A stretch of DNA of 64,000 nt, taken from positions 62,001 through 126,000 of the forward strand of contig NZ_BNAF01000011.1 of NCBI RefSeq assembly GCF_014653155.1. Direction: 5' to 3'. Shown piece after piece: positions 16,118 through 24,399 of this stretch (the stretch's first letter is position 1; each line of letters starts with the position of its first letter). The position numbers and the translations under genes are program-made. Under the pieces are notes generated by a model. The model saw nothing but the letters and a program-made list of their open reading frames with translations. It was not told the DNA's origin and did not search any database. This stretch comes from Sphingobacterium griseoflavum. Its GTDB lineage: Bacteria > Bacteroidota > Bacteroidia > Sphingobacteriales > Sphingobacteriaceae.

Positions 16118-17668
16118 CTAAAACTCTTGGGCTTCGAAAGCACTGTGGCTGTTGACTAACTTTCCGGTGTCCCGGAAATAAATCTCTTGAAAGCTCAACG
16201 TATTGATAGTATCGACTTTGCGGAAGAATTTATCGGCCGAAACATCGTCCAACGTTTTAAAGCCGCAGGCTTCCATGATTTCCACCGTGGCACGTAAGGT
16301 GTTACGGTGGAATTGGGCTACCCGAACATACTTATCTTGGACATCGAGTGCTTTGTAGAGCTGCGGTCTTTGCGTCGCTACCCCTACCGGACAAACGTCC
16401 TCGTTGCACTTCAATGCTTGTATACACCCCAGTGCGAACATCATTCCACGTGCACTGTAACAGGCGTCCGCACCCAGCGCGATTACCTTAAGTAAGTCAA
16501 ATCCTGTAATGATGCGGCTGGAGACAATGAGCTTAATATGTTTTTTAACGCCAAATTTGATGAGCGTGGTCGTAACAAAGGTCAATGCATCATAAAGTGG
16601 CATACCCAAGTTGTCGGTAAACTCCAATGGGGCTGCTCCCGTTCCGCCTTCGGATCCGTCTATCGCGATAAAGTCTGGAAAGATTTGGGTTTGCAACATC
16701 GCGTTGCAGATATCGATAAACTCCTGTTTGTCACCGATACACATCTTAAAGCCTACCGGCTTGTAGCCGGATAGTTCGCGCAATTGCTGGATGAAATGCA
16801 TCATTTCTTCGGGCGAACGGAAAGCACTGTGCGCTGGCGGTGACATGACATCCGTTCCAGGCACGACATGACGGATAGCTGCGACTTCAGGTGTGTTCTT
16901 TGCCGCGGGAAGGATGCCTCCGTGCCCCGGTTTGGCTCCTTGTGACAGCTTCAGTTCGATCATTTTGACGTACGGACGCGCTGCCTTTTCTGCAAATAAT
17001 TCGGCATCGAACATGCCCATCTCGTTGCGGCACCCGAAATAGCCGGTGCCGATTTGCCAAATCAGGTCGCCTCCGCTGATGTGATAGGGACTGATGCCTC
17101 CTTCTCCGGTATTGTGTGCAAAATTCTGCAGGGCAGCGCCCTTGTTTAACGCACGAATAGCCGTCTTGCTCAATGCGCCATAGCTCATGGCTGAAATATT
17201 GAATACACTTAAGCTGTAGGGTTGTTTGCACAGATGGTTGCCTACAGTGGTGCGAAGGTCATGGTTTTCGATATGGCAGGGAAACACGGAATGTGCTACC
17301 CATTCGTTACCGATCGCTTGTGGATCGGACTGCATGCCAAACGCTACTGTTTCACGCTCGTTTTTGGCGCGTTGGTAAACAATCGATCGTTGCCGCCGAT
17401 TGAAAGGACGACCATCGGTGTCCGATTCCCAAAAATATTGGCGCATCTCTGGGCGGATACTCTCGAAAAAAAACCGGAAATAGCCCACCACCGGATAGTT
17501 CCGAAGAATAGCATGTCGGGTTTGTGTACTGTTAATCACGGCCAATATCAACAAAGGGAAAGGGACCAAAAGGAGCCAAAACCAACTTGTTGTGAAAATG
17601 ATGCCGAACGACACGATAATCAGATTGATAAGGACTATCGTAGCAAGAATTAGTTTTCTAAGTGCCAT
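16118..17668 (-). CDS. FMN-binding glutamate-synthase-like membrane protein
   Basis: 516 residues. Two hydrophobic segments at the N-terminus (about 5-47) anchor a domain similar to the FMN/3Fe-4S central part of glutamate synthase. Seen are GAKPGHGGILPAAKNTPE, AIDGSEGGTGAAPLEF, and a cysteine cluster in GCIQALKCNEDVCPVGV with the C-x5-C-x4-C spacing of the 3Fe-4S cluster. There is no glutaminase (amidotransferase) domain and no NADPH subunit gene nearby, so it is not an assimilatory glutamate synthase by itself; the electron donor and substrate are unknown. It is a stand-alone gene. Confidence 0.88.
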   Translation of the reverse strand: MALRKLILATIVLINLIIVSFGIIFTTSWFWLLLVPFPLLILAVINSTQTRHAILRNYPVVGYFRFFFESIRPEMRQYFWESDTDGRPFNRRQRSIVYQRAKNERETVAFGMQSDPQAIGNEWVAHSVFPCHIENHDLRTTVGNHLCKQPYSLSVFNISAMSYGALSKTAIRALNKGAALQNFAHNTGEGGISPYHISGGDLIWQIGTGYFGCRNEMGMFDAELFAEKAARPYVKMIELKLSQGAKPGHGGILPAAKNTPEVAAIRHVVPGTDVMSPPAHSAFRSPEEMMHFIQQLRELSGYKPVGFKMCIGDKQEFIDICNAMLQTQIFPDFIAIDGSEGGTGAAPLEFTDNLGMPLYDALTFVTTTLIKFGVKKHIKLIVSSRIITGFDLLKVIALGADACYSARGMMFALGCIQALKCNEDVCPVGVATQRPQLYKALDVQDKYVRVAQFHRNTLRATVEIMEACGFKTLDDVSADKFFRKVDTINTLSFQEIYFRDTGKLVNSHSAFEAQEF

Positions 17669-17797
17669 AAATAAATGTGTTTATGCTGCCCGCCATTCCG
17701 ATTCCACAGCGCATACTACCTGCTGATGCTAGCAAAACACGAGCCATTGGCGTCAGGTTTTACGACATATACTGGATACATCATGTTGCGGCCGTTG

Positions 17798-17805
17798 CAA
17801 AATTA
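17798..17805 (-). promoter_or_regulatory. Possible -7 box for the FMN-binding gene
   Basis: Minus strand TAATTTTG, a perfect TAnnTTTG, 129 bases before the ATG at 17668. The 208-base gap here holds nothing else I can name, apart from the end of the DUF2520 gene at 17877. Confidence 0.3.
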
Positions 17806-17876
17806 GGAACTAATTACAGGATTAAGAAAAAAGAACGATGTTCGGTGAAGATTTGTTTATTTGCTAATGTATTGGG

Positions 17877-18644
17877 TCAATTAAGCTTTTTACTACGGAT
17901 TTCTTCGGTTAGTTGTTGATATATTTTGACCCAATTCGACTTTTTACTGATAAACTGTAAATGTTTTTCTATTGTCAATTTATCCCCACGTAGGGCAGGG
18001 CCCGTCTGTATCGTTCGAGGCTCATGCTGCAGCGCCTTTTGTACCGTCTCTTGCATAATGGGGTGCAGTAGGTCGAATGGCAACCCCTCGGCCTGAAGCA
18101 GTTCATAGCTGATCTGAAATAGGCTATTGGTAAAGTTGTTGGCAAATACCGCGGCGATGTGCAAAGCCAAACGTTGCCGGCTGTTGCAGCGAAAGGAGGT
18201 GGGAGCAAACTTCCGTGCCATTGCGAGCAATTCATCCTCAGCAGACTTTGGATGACCTTCCACGGCGAAGGGTATATCCGCCAATTCGCTATATATATCT
18301 TTTTGGAGGCTTTGCGGTGGATAAATGACGCCACGTCGCGGGAAGCGCGCTAGGTAATCTAAATCGGTGGCGCCAGAGCAATGCACCACCATGCCGCGAA
18401 GCGTGTGCGGAAGTTCATCTACTAGGTGGGCAATAGCATCGTCGGTAACGGCCAAAAGGTACAGGTCTGCATCGGCATGTAATTTCGTTACGCTAGCTGT
18501 CGCCTGCGCCCCGATCAGCGAGGCCAATGTTTGCGCGTGGCCAAGGTCTCTGCTGTAGACTTGCCCGATATGATGACCAACGGATAGAAAAGCTTTTGCG
18601 AGATGTGTGGCGACATTGCCGCTGCCTAAAATTGTGATATTCAT
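17877..18644 (-). CDS. Rossmann-fold/DUF2520 protein
   Basis: 255 residues. The N-terminal NAD(P)-binding motif ILGSGNVATHLAKAFLSVGH starts within a few residues of the ATG at 18644, followed by VHCSGATDLDYL, VIYPPQSLQKD and a C-terminal helical DUF2520 part (HIAAVFANNFTNSLFQISYELL). The fold is that of ketopantoate or 6-phosphogluconate-type dehydrogenases; no substrate is known. An upstream in-frame ATG at 18662 exists, but the downstream one fits the family and has GGAG three bases before it. It follows ccmF by 42 bases and may share its transcript. Confidence 0.87.
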   Translation of the reverse strand: MNITILGSGNVATHLAKAFLSVGHHIGQVYSRDLGHAQTLASLIGAQATASVTKLHADADLYLLAVTDDAIAHLVDELPHTLRGMVVHCSGATDLDYLARFPRRGVIYPPQSLQKDIYSELADIPFAVEGHPKSAEDELLAMARKFAPTSFRCNSRQRLALHIAAVFANNFTNSLFQISYELLQAEGLPFDLLHPIMQETVQKALQHEPRTIQTGPALRGDKLTIEKHLQFISKKSNWVKIYQQLTEEIRSKKLN

Positions 18645-18686
18645 GGGCTCCAAAACTAGCATGACAATGTTCCAAAAAATGGACGA

Positions 18687-21149
18687 CTAACTAAATTTGC
18701 CATCTTTTAGGCGACGATAGATGGATAAACCAAAACCCAGTGTCATAATAATGGTACCCGCCCAAAAGAAATTGATGAACGGAAACTTAATGGCCTTAAA
18801 CACGACCCATTTCTTCTCGGGTAGGGGCTTTTGATACAGCATGATCTCAAGCTTATCTTCTTTTGGCAGGATATTGGTGAAACGAAAGCGCAAGCCTTCT
18901 TCCGCGACGTCCTTGTTGAAATCGTAGGTATTCCCATCTTTGATTACAAATACCGGTTCCACGGGATAAGATTTGTTGTCAGCCGTCACCACTTTAATCG
19001 TTAATCCCACGATGATATCATCGGGCCCTTTCGGAATGTTATTCAGTTTAGCATTCCTATTTATTCCCTCAATGACGTAATACCCATTGCGGTAACGTAG
19101 CGTGTCGCCTATATTGACCTGATAGGTTGCAGGCTCCTCATAGTCTTCATACCCCGTTTTTTCTTCTTCGGGCATACCGGAAGCTTTTGCCTGCGATTCG
19201 GATGCTGCGGCCGTAATCAATGTGTAGATATCGTGGGTGATACTATGGTGGGTGCCTGGTGTGCCAATCAGCCCTCCCATGTCGGGATTGTTCTGCGCGT
19301 ATGGTCTTAGCACAAAAGATTCTTTGACTTGTCCACTTTCTTCATCCAATCGCTCATATTTGATCTTGTAGTATACATTTGGCGAGGCGACACTGTCACC
19401 GATATAGGTGACGCGATAATCGCCCATTTGGACGGGTTCGTCTTGTGTCAAAAACAGATTTTCGCCCGGATCGGAGAACTTATCGCCTTCTTTACCGAAG
19501 TTCTGCACGGCAATATATTTGCTTTCATTGACCGACATGACTTCATTTGTCGCGGCTGCAATCAAAGCACCCAGTAACAACAGGGCAAAGCCGATGTGTG
19601 CCACGGCCGATCCTGCCAAGCGCCATTTTCCTTTTACGGCATCGCCCAACACGCGCAAGTTTGCCAACAAGCAAAATACACAGGTAAATGTCAAGAGTAT
19701 GTACATCGCATTGCCATAAAGCTTTGCAAAATATATGATCAAACCCGCGATAATGAAGGCCATGATGAAAGACGCCAATGTCGCGGCCCAAAACTTGCGG
19801 CTGTCCGTTTTTTTGTATTTCAAGAATTGTGTGAAGGCTGTCAGCAACATCACGACGACAGCAAAGGCACCTTGGTATTTGTTGTAGTGCGGGATAGGAT
19901 CAATAGGAGGCGCTACTTTGGTTCCAAATATTGTGTTGAATACAGGTATGGATGTGGTCGCAATCATCTGTATGCAGGCTACGGTGAGCACCAAACCACC
20001 GATGAATAGCCAAAATTCCCGCGAATAAATATCTTCTTCTTTTTGGGTAGAGGGCATTTCTTTATTGCGCATTACCAAAAACAGGATGGTCAATAGTAGA
20101 AACGTGACGTTGAAGGCGATGAGCTGTCCAGACATCCCCAGGCTGGTGAAAGAGTGGACGGAGGTTTCGCCCAAAACGCCACTTCGCGTCAGGTAGGAAG
20201 CATAGATCACCAACACAAAGCTGATCAATGCTAAAAAGGTCGCCGTAAAGAAACCATGCCCAGAATTTTTATAGGCCACCATCACGTGTACGGCTGCAAT
20301 GAGGGTTAACCAAGGGATAATGGAAACATTTTCCACAGGATCCCAAGCCCAAAAACCGCCGAAGTTAAGAGCTTCGTAGGCCCAGAAAGAGCCCATGATA
20401 ATCCCAGCTCCTAAAACCATAACGGCAAATAATGCCCAAGGCAACCCTGGGGTGATCCATTCCTTGAAACGTTTGGTCCAAAGGCCAGCGGCCGCATAGG
20501 CAAAGGGTACGATCATAGATGCGAAACCTAAGAAAAGCGTAGGTGGGTGGATCACCATCCAATAATTCTGTAAGGTAGCGTTTAGACCACTTCCATCGGC
20601 AATCATCGATAGGTAGTTCGGATCTTTAAAAATTGGCGCTACCAAGGCGTCGCGAAGGAGGATAAAGGGCGAGCTTCCTATGCGGGATCCGAAAAACTCG
20701 ATCCCGATCAGCATGGACGCTAGAAACGTTTGGCTGAGCATAACGAAGGTCATGACCGGTGATTCCCAACTTTTGGCTCGGAAAAGGAGCACCGCGCCTA
20801 ACAGCACCTGCCAAAACATCCATAGCCAAAAACTACCTTCCTGGCCTTCCCAAAAGGACGAAATAATAAAATGTGTAGGCAACGAACGCGAGGAATGTGC
20901 CCAAGCATAATGGTATTCAAAAAGATGGTTGTAAATGATGTAGAAAAGCAACGATCCGATGGATACAACCGAAAGGAGATTGGTCCAAAAGCCAATACGC
21001 CCCATGGTTCGCCAAGACTTTATGTCGGGCTCCTGTGTGGCAAAAAAATAACTCACACACGATAGGATGGCAGAACCAAAGGCCAAAATAACAAAAAATT
21101 GACCTATTTGTCCGGGTAAAAGTTGCTCGCCAACGTAATTTACGTCCAT
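18687..21149 (-). CDS. ccmF: Cytochrome c biogenesis protein CcmF/CcsA type
   Basis: 820-residue multi-pass membrane protein of the heme-handling superfamily that presents heme for attachment to apocytochrome c. The WWD-type motif GGFWAWDPVENVSIIPWL is at about residues 264-281, a histidine ligand candidate is in MVIHPPTLFLGF (about 198-209), and a second conserved block, SRSLPTHFIISSFWEGQEGSFWLW, is near 88-110. The C-terminal third is a large extracytoplasmic domain with a final helix. It follows ccmE by 80 bases, which supports the Ccm (system I) reading; databases often call this protein CcsA in Bacteroidota. Confidence 0.93.
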   Translation of the reverse strand: MDVNYVGEQLLPGQIGQFFVILAFGSAILSCVSYFFATQEPDIKSWRTMGRIGFWTNLLSVVSIGSLLFYIIYNHLFEYHYAWAHSSRSLPTHFIISSFWEGQEGSFWLWMFWQVLLGAVLLFRAKSWESPVMTFVMLSQTFLASMLIGIEFFGSRIGSSPFILLRDALVAPIFKDPNYLSMIADGSGLNATLQNYWMVIHPPTLFLGFASMIVPFAYAAAGLWTKRFKEWITPGLPWALFAVMVLGAGIIMGSFWAYEALNFGGFWAWDPVENVSIIPWLTLIAAVHVMVAYKNSGHGFFTATFLALISFVLVIYASYLTRSGVLGETSVHSFTSLGMSGQLIAFNVTFLLLTILFLVMRNKEMPSTQKEEDIYSREFWLFIGGLVLTVACIQMIATTSIPVFNTIFGTKVAPPIDPIPHYNKYQGAFAVVVMLLTAFTQFLKYKKTDSRKFWAATLASFIMAFIIAGLIIYFAKLYGNAMYILLTFTCVFCLLANLRVLGDAVKGKWRLAGSAVAHIGFALLLLGALIAAATNEVMSVNESKYIAVQNFGKEGDKFSDPGENLFLTQDEPVQMGDYRVTYIGDSVASPNVYYKIKYERLDEESGQVKESFVLRPYAQNNPDMGGLIGTPGTHHSITHDIYTLITAAASESQAKASGMPEEEKTGYEDYEEPATYQVNIGDTLRYRNGYYVIEGINRNAKLNNIPKGPDDIIVGLTIKVVTADNKSYPVEPVFVIKDGNTYDFNKDVAEEGLRFRFTNILPKEDKLEIMLYQKPLPEKKWVVFKAIKFPFINFFWAGTIIMTLGFGLSIYRRLKDGKFS

Positions 21150-21229
21150 TATTTAAATTGAAAATTAAAAATTAAAAATGTGATAGTGGCACTCTTGCTA
21201 GGAGTGGCAACGCATAGCCTATCGCTGCG

Positions 21230-21631
21230 CTACAAAGAGGCTGTGGTCTCGATCACTTCGACCTGATCCTTGTTGTATTTAGAAGGACATTTCATGAGGA
21301 TCTTACTCGCGTGGAAAATGTTCCCATCCATCCTTCCCGTCAATACAATCTGCTCGGAGCGCTCAATGTCCTGCGGCTTAGAACCATTAAAGATCACTTG
21401 GCATTCTGTACTATCACTATCGTACATAAAGAACGAAAAGTGATTGGCATCCTTTACCGGATCATAATGCAAGGCTTTCTCTTTATTTAATACGCCGACC
21501 ACATAAAGCTCCGTTTGTTTTTCCTTTGCTTCCGTAAAGTTAGCATACGTACTCGAGTCGGTATAGATCACCAGTATCATGGAAATCGCTACAGCGATGA
21601 TAACAATCAGGATAATTGAACTTTTCTTCAT
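21230..21631 (-). CDS. ccmE: Cytochrome c maturation heme chaperone CcmE, cysteine variant
   Basis: 133 residues: one N-terminal membrane anchor (about 5-23) and a periplasmic OB-fold domain (TELYVVGVLNKEK, FSFFMYDSDSTECQVIFNG, IVLTGRMDGNIFHASKILMK). CcmE carries heme covalently to CcmF. The usual heme-binding histidine in HxxxY is replaced here by Cys115 in KCPSKYN, giving CxxxY, a form described for Desulfovibrio and some archaea. It precedes ccmF by 80 bases in the same direction. ccmABCD are not in the window. Confidence 0.9.
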   Translation of the reverse strand: MKKSSIILIVIIAVAISMILVIYTDSSTYANFTEAKEKQTELYVVGVLNKEKALHYDPVKDANHFSFFMYDSDSTECQVIFNGSKPQDIERSEQIVLTGRMDGNIFHASKILMKCPSKYNKDQVEVIETTASL

Positions 21632-21655
21632 AGTGCGCTATGTCTAAATAAAATA

Positions 21656-21663
21656 CAAAATTA
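21656..21663 (-). promoter_or_regulatory. -7 box for ccmE-ccmF
   Basis: Minus strand TAATTTTG, perfect TAnnTTTG, 24 bases before the ccmE ATG at 21631. No matching -33 element at 19-21 bases. Confidence 0.4.
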
Positions 21664-21829
21664 CGAAATGCTTTTGCAAGAAATGAATTTGGCAAACTTT
21701 GAATATTATTTAGAACCGTTCTATGGAGTGGTGTTGACGTTGTTTAACATTTCGGTCGATAGGATTATGTACCGGATCTCCAGATTTAACTGCCTGAGAT
21801 ATACTTTACAACCAGCAGTGTTACACCCA

Positions 21830-23065
21830 CTAACAATCTTTTTCATCGTCCAGCGACGCGAAGGATTCTTTGGAAAGCCGGGTAACCAGCATGGCAGCAA
21901 CGGTGTCGCCTGTGGCATTCAGAATCGTTGCCAGTGGATCTACTAAGGTACCGATGATCATCACTGCTGGAATTGCCTCGGTCGGCAATCCATAAACCGA
22001 AATCATCAACATTTCGCCCATGTAGCCACCGTTGGGAATGCCGCCGGCGACAATCGTGACCAGTACCGTGATGCCGATAGCGGTAATGATGGTGCCCCAA
22101 TCAAAAAAGTTCCATCCCAACATCGTAAAAGCCACATAGATCTTGAGGATCGATGAAATAGCGGAGCCATTTTTATAGAGCGTATTTCCCAGTGGAATGA
22201 CGACATTGGCAATGGCTGCTGGAACGCCGATCTTCTTGGCAGCGGTGAGGTTGGCGGGCATTGTGGCTAGGCTGCTGCAGGTACTTAAAGCGGTTAGCGA
22301 GGGGATGATATTGTTTTTCCAAAAAACGGCGGGTCCTTTTCTGCCATAGGCCAAGAAAGCGTAAAGACTAAAGAATAGGAGGAAAAATACGGTTCCGAAA
22401 CTGTAATAGAGCGCCATTGGCTTGGCATAGAAGCCAAAAAGTTGGGGTCCAATGGTCTTCACCTGAAAGGCAAAGTAGGCGCCCAAGCCTATTGGAGCCG
22501 CTTTCATCAACAGTAAAAGCAATTGTTTTAGCACTTCATTTCCGGCTTGGAGGAAGTTTACGAATGCCGCGGCAGCGGTGCCGGCGCGCCGGGCCGAAAT
22601 GCCGACAAGGAAAGCGAATATCACAAAGGCCAACATGCTTTGTCGCGATAGCAGGTTGTTAAACTCCGATACGGTCAGGAAGCTAACAATACGGTCGCCC
22701 CAACTGCTGTTGTCTGCCATAGGGTTTTCCACCCCGCCGGTTGGTGCAACGCCCGCGTTAACGGGGAAAAGGTATAGTGCCGCAATAGTCGCTATCGATG
22801 CCAATAGTATGGTCACCAAAAAAACGATGCTCATCAAGCCTATGATTTTGCCTAATTTCTGTTCGCCCTGTATGTTCGCTACCGATGAGGAGATCGCGAA
22901 AAATAAAAGCGGAATGATGGATACGAATAGCAGGTTCAAGAAAATATCGCCTAGCGGTTTGAGGTAGTCGACTAGGTTTGGGATCCATAAACCCACCATG
23001 CTTCCTAAGCTAACACCTAAAAGGAGAAGAAGGATACTTCCGTAATTTGCTAGAATCTTGCCCAT
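21830..23065 (-). CDS. Dicarboxylate/amino acid:cation symporter (DAACS family)
   Basis: 411 residues, inner-membrane Na+- or H+-coupled carrier of the GltP/DctA family. The serine-rich reentrant loop corresponds to TALSTCSSLATMPANLTAAKKIGVP, and the substrate/cation-binding segments to VIPLGNTLYKNGSAISSILKIY and IIGTLVDPLATILNATGDTVAAMLV. About eight transmembrane helices are seen, plus the two hairpins. Glutamate, aspartate or C4-dicarboxylates are the likely substrates, not resolvable here. Stand-alone gene. Confidence 0.92.
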   Translation of the reverse strand: MGKILANYGSILLLLLGVSLGSMVGLWIPNLVDYLKPLGDIFLNLLFVSIIPLLFFAISSSVANIQGEQKLGKIIGLMSIVFLVTILLASIATIAALYLFPVNAGVAPTGGVENPMADNSSWGDRIVSFLTVSEFNNLLSRQSMLAFVIFAFLVGISARRAGTAAAAFVNFLQAGNEVLKQLLLLLMKAAPIGLGAYFAFQVKTIGPQLFGFYAKPMALYYSFGTVFFLLFFSLYAFLAYGRKGPAVFWKNNIIPSLTALSTCSSLATMPANLTAAKKIGVPAAIANVVIPLGNTLYKNGSAISSILKIYVAFTMLGWNFFDWGTIITAIGITVLVTIVAGGIPNGGYMGEMLMISVYGLPTEAIPAVMIIGTLVDPLATILNATGDTVAAMLVTRLSKESFASLDDEKDC

Positions 23066-23093
23066 GTTCGGGCTAAAATACTTGTTTTTTATT

Positions 23094-23101
23094 TAGTTTT
23101 G
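23094..23101 (+). promoter_or_regulatory. -7 box for mnmD
   Basis: TAGTTTTG, perfect TAnnTTTG, ending 19 bases before the ATG at 23121 and 28 bases from the divergent symporter start. Confidence 0.5.
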
Positions 23102-23120
23102 CGATAAAATAGGCGGAAGT

Positions 23121-23786
23121 ATGGAATTTGTTATTACGGGGGATGGATCGTCAACGCTTTACCATCCTGAGGTGGGGGAGCATTACCATTCAAAGCACGG
23201 GGCGCTGCAGGAAAGTCGTCATGTGTTCTTGGAAACAGGGCTTGCTTTTTTCTTGCAAAAGGAGCAGACCAAACAGGCTGCTGTATTGGAGGTAGGATTT
23301 GGTACAGGACTGAATTTCCTGCTGACGGCAGATTATGCTGCTCAAGCGGACCTCGACATCACGTACTGCGGGATTGAAGCTTTTCCCTTGGAAGAATCGC
23401 TTATTTTCGCAACGGGATATGATCAATTTGTGCAGGCCACACTATGGACAGCATTTACCGAACAGTATCAAAAAGCGATGCAGCACAAAGTGCGGCTCTC
23501 ACCGAATGTGCAGTGGCAGATCGCCCATGAGAAGTTGTTGGACTTTACGACTGAAGATAAATTTGACGTCATCTTTTTCGACGCATTCGCAGCAATCCAC
23601 CAACCGGAAATGTGGACGGATGAAGCACTCGCAAAGGTTTGTTCGTTCTTGAAAGTGGGGGGCGTATTTGTGACCTATGCGATCACCGGCAATTTGAAGC
23701 GTTCGATGAAAACGCTTGGATTTTCGGTGGAAAAGGCCCCTGGCGCGCCTGGAAAACGGGAGATGCTACGCGCTATTAAAACGTAA
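23121..23786 (+). CDS. mnmD: tRNA (mnm5s2U34) methyltransferase MnmD
   Basis: Stand-alone methyltransferase domain (221 residues) that completes the mnm5 group on U34 of tRNAs; in enterobacteria it is fused to MnmC1. The SAM-binding motif EVGFGTGLNF is at residues 57-66; DVIFFDAFAAIHQPEMWTDE and the C-terminal TYAITGNLKRSMKTLGFSVEK with PGAPGKREMLRA are diagnostic of the MnmD/DUF752 family. Its targets include tRNA-Gln(UUG), two copies of which lie in this window. Monocistronic, closed by a strong terminator. Confidence 0.94.
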   Translation: MEFVITGDGSSTLYHPEVGEHYHSKHGALQESRHVFLETGLAFFLQKEQTKQAAVLEVGFGTGLNFLLTADYAAQADLDITYCGIEAFPLEESLIFATGYDQFVQATLWTAFTEQYQKAMQHKVRLSPNVQWQIAHEKLLDFTTEDKFDVIFFDAFAAIHQPEMWTDEALAKVCSFLKVGGVFVTYAITGNLKRSMKTLGFSVEKAPGAPGKREMLRAIKT

Positions 23787-23838
23787 TGATGGCAAGTGGA
23801 TGAAGTGCCGGGGTAACAATGGGATGGATGGATAAAAA

Positions 23839-23871
23839 ACGAGGTGACAAAAATATTTTTTGTCACCTCGT
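23839..23871. terminator. Bidirectional terminator between mnmD and slyD
   Basis: A 15-bp perfect stem (23839-23853 with 23857-23871) with a 3-base loop; A-tract and T-tract within the arms serve both converging genes. Confidence 0.88.
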
Positions 23872-23890
23872 AACTTTACGTGTTTTATAT

Positions 23891-24394
23891 CTATTCGTGT
23901 CCAGATTGGCCATCAGCACCATGTGCATGTCCATGTGCCAATTCCTCTTCCGTAGCAGGACGTACGCCTAGCACTTCGATATCGAAGTTCAACGTTTTAC
24001 CAGCCATCGGGTGGTTCAAGTCGGCTACCACAGCTTCAGGCGTTACCTCGATTACTACCGCACGGAATTGGTTGCCTTGGTTGTCTTGCAAAGGCAATAC
24101 CTCACCTACCGGAGGAAGTCCGGTTTCGTTAAACATATCCGCGGGAAGTTGTGCCACTGCGCGATCGTCTTTCTCGCCATACGCATCAACAGCCTCCAGT
24201 GTGAAAGACGTTTTGTCTCCTTCACCCAAGCCTGCGATATTTTCTTCAAACTTAGGCAACATCATACCTACGCCATATAGAAAAGTTAAGGGGTTTTCAT
24301 TTGTCGTTTCTTCCACAAAAGTTCTTTCTCCGTTTTCCTCAATTGTGTGAAGTTTGTAATTCAACGTGACCACGTTGTTGTTTTCTATTGCCAT
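23891..24394 (-). CDS. slyD: FKBP-type peptidyl-prolyl isomerase, SlyD-like
   Basis: 167 residues, cytoplasmic prolyl isomerase and chaperone. N-terminal VVTLNYKLHTIEENGERTFVEE and PLTFLYGVGMMLPKFEENIAGLGEGDK are the FKBP part; the IF-domain-like insert covers AYGEKDDRAVAQLPADMF onward, and NHPMAGKTLNFDIEVLGVR closes the FKBP fold. A His-rich tail (HGHAHGADGQSGHE) resembles the metal-binding tail of SlyD. It starts 5 bases after the stop of the DUF255 gene, so both are probably cotranscribed. Confidence 0.92.
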   Translation of the reverse strand: MAIENNNVVTLNYKLHTIEENGERTFVEETTNENPLTFLYGVGMMLPKFEENIAGLGEGDKTSFTLEAVDAYGEKDDRAVAQLPADMFNETGLPPVGEVLPLQDNQGNQFRAVVIEVTPEAVVADLNHPMAGKTLNFDIEVLGVRPATEEELAHGHAHGADGQSGHE

Positions 24395-24399
24395 TTTAC

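Noticed and set aside
17222..17653. 143-codon plus-strand open frame
   Set aside because: Antisense to the FMN-binding gene, no recognisable features.
21150..21229. AT-rich AAATTAAAAATTAAAAATG stretch and small hairpin between ccmE and ccmF
   Set aside because: Low-complexity spacer; similar AT runs precede other genes, no defined element.
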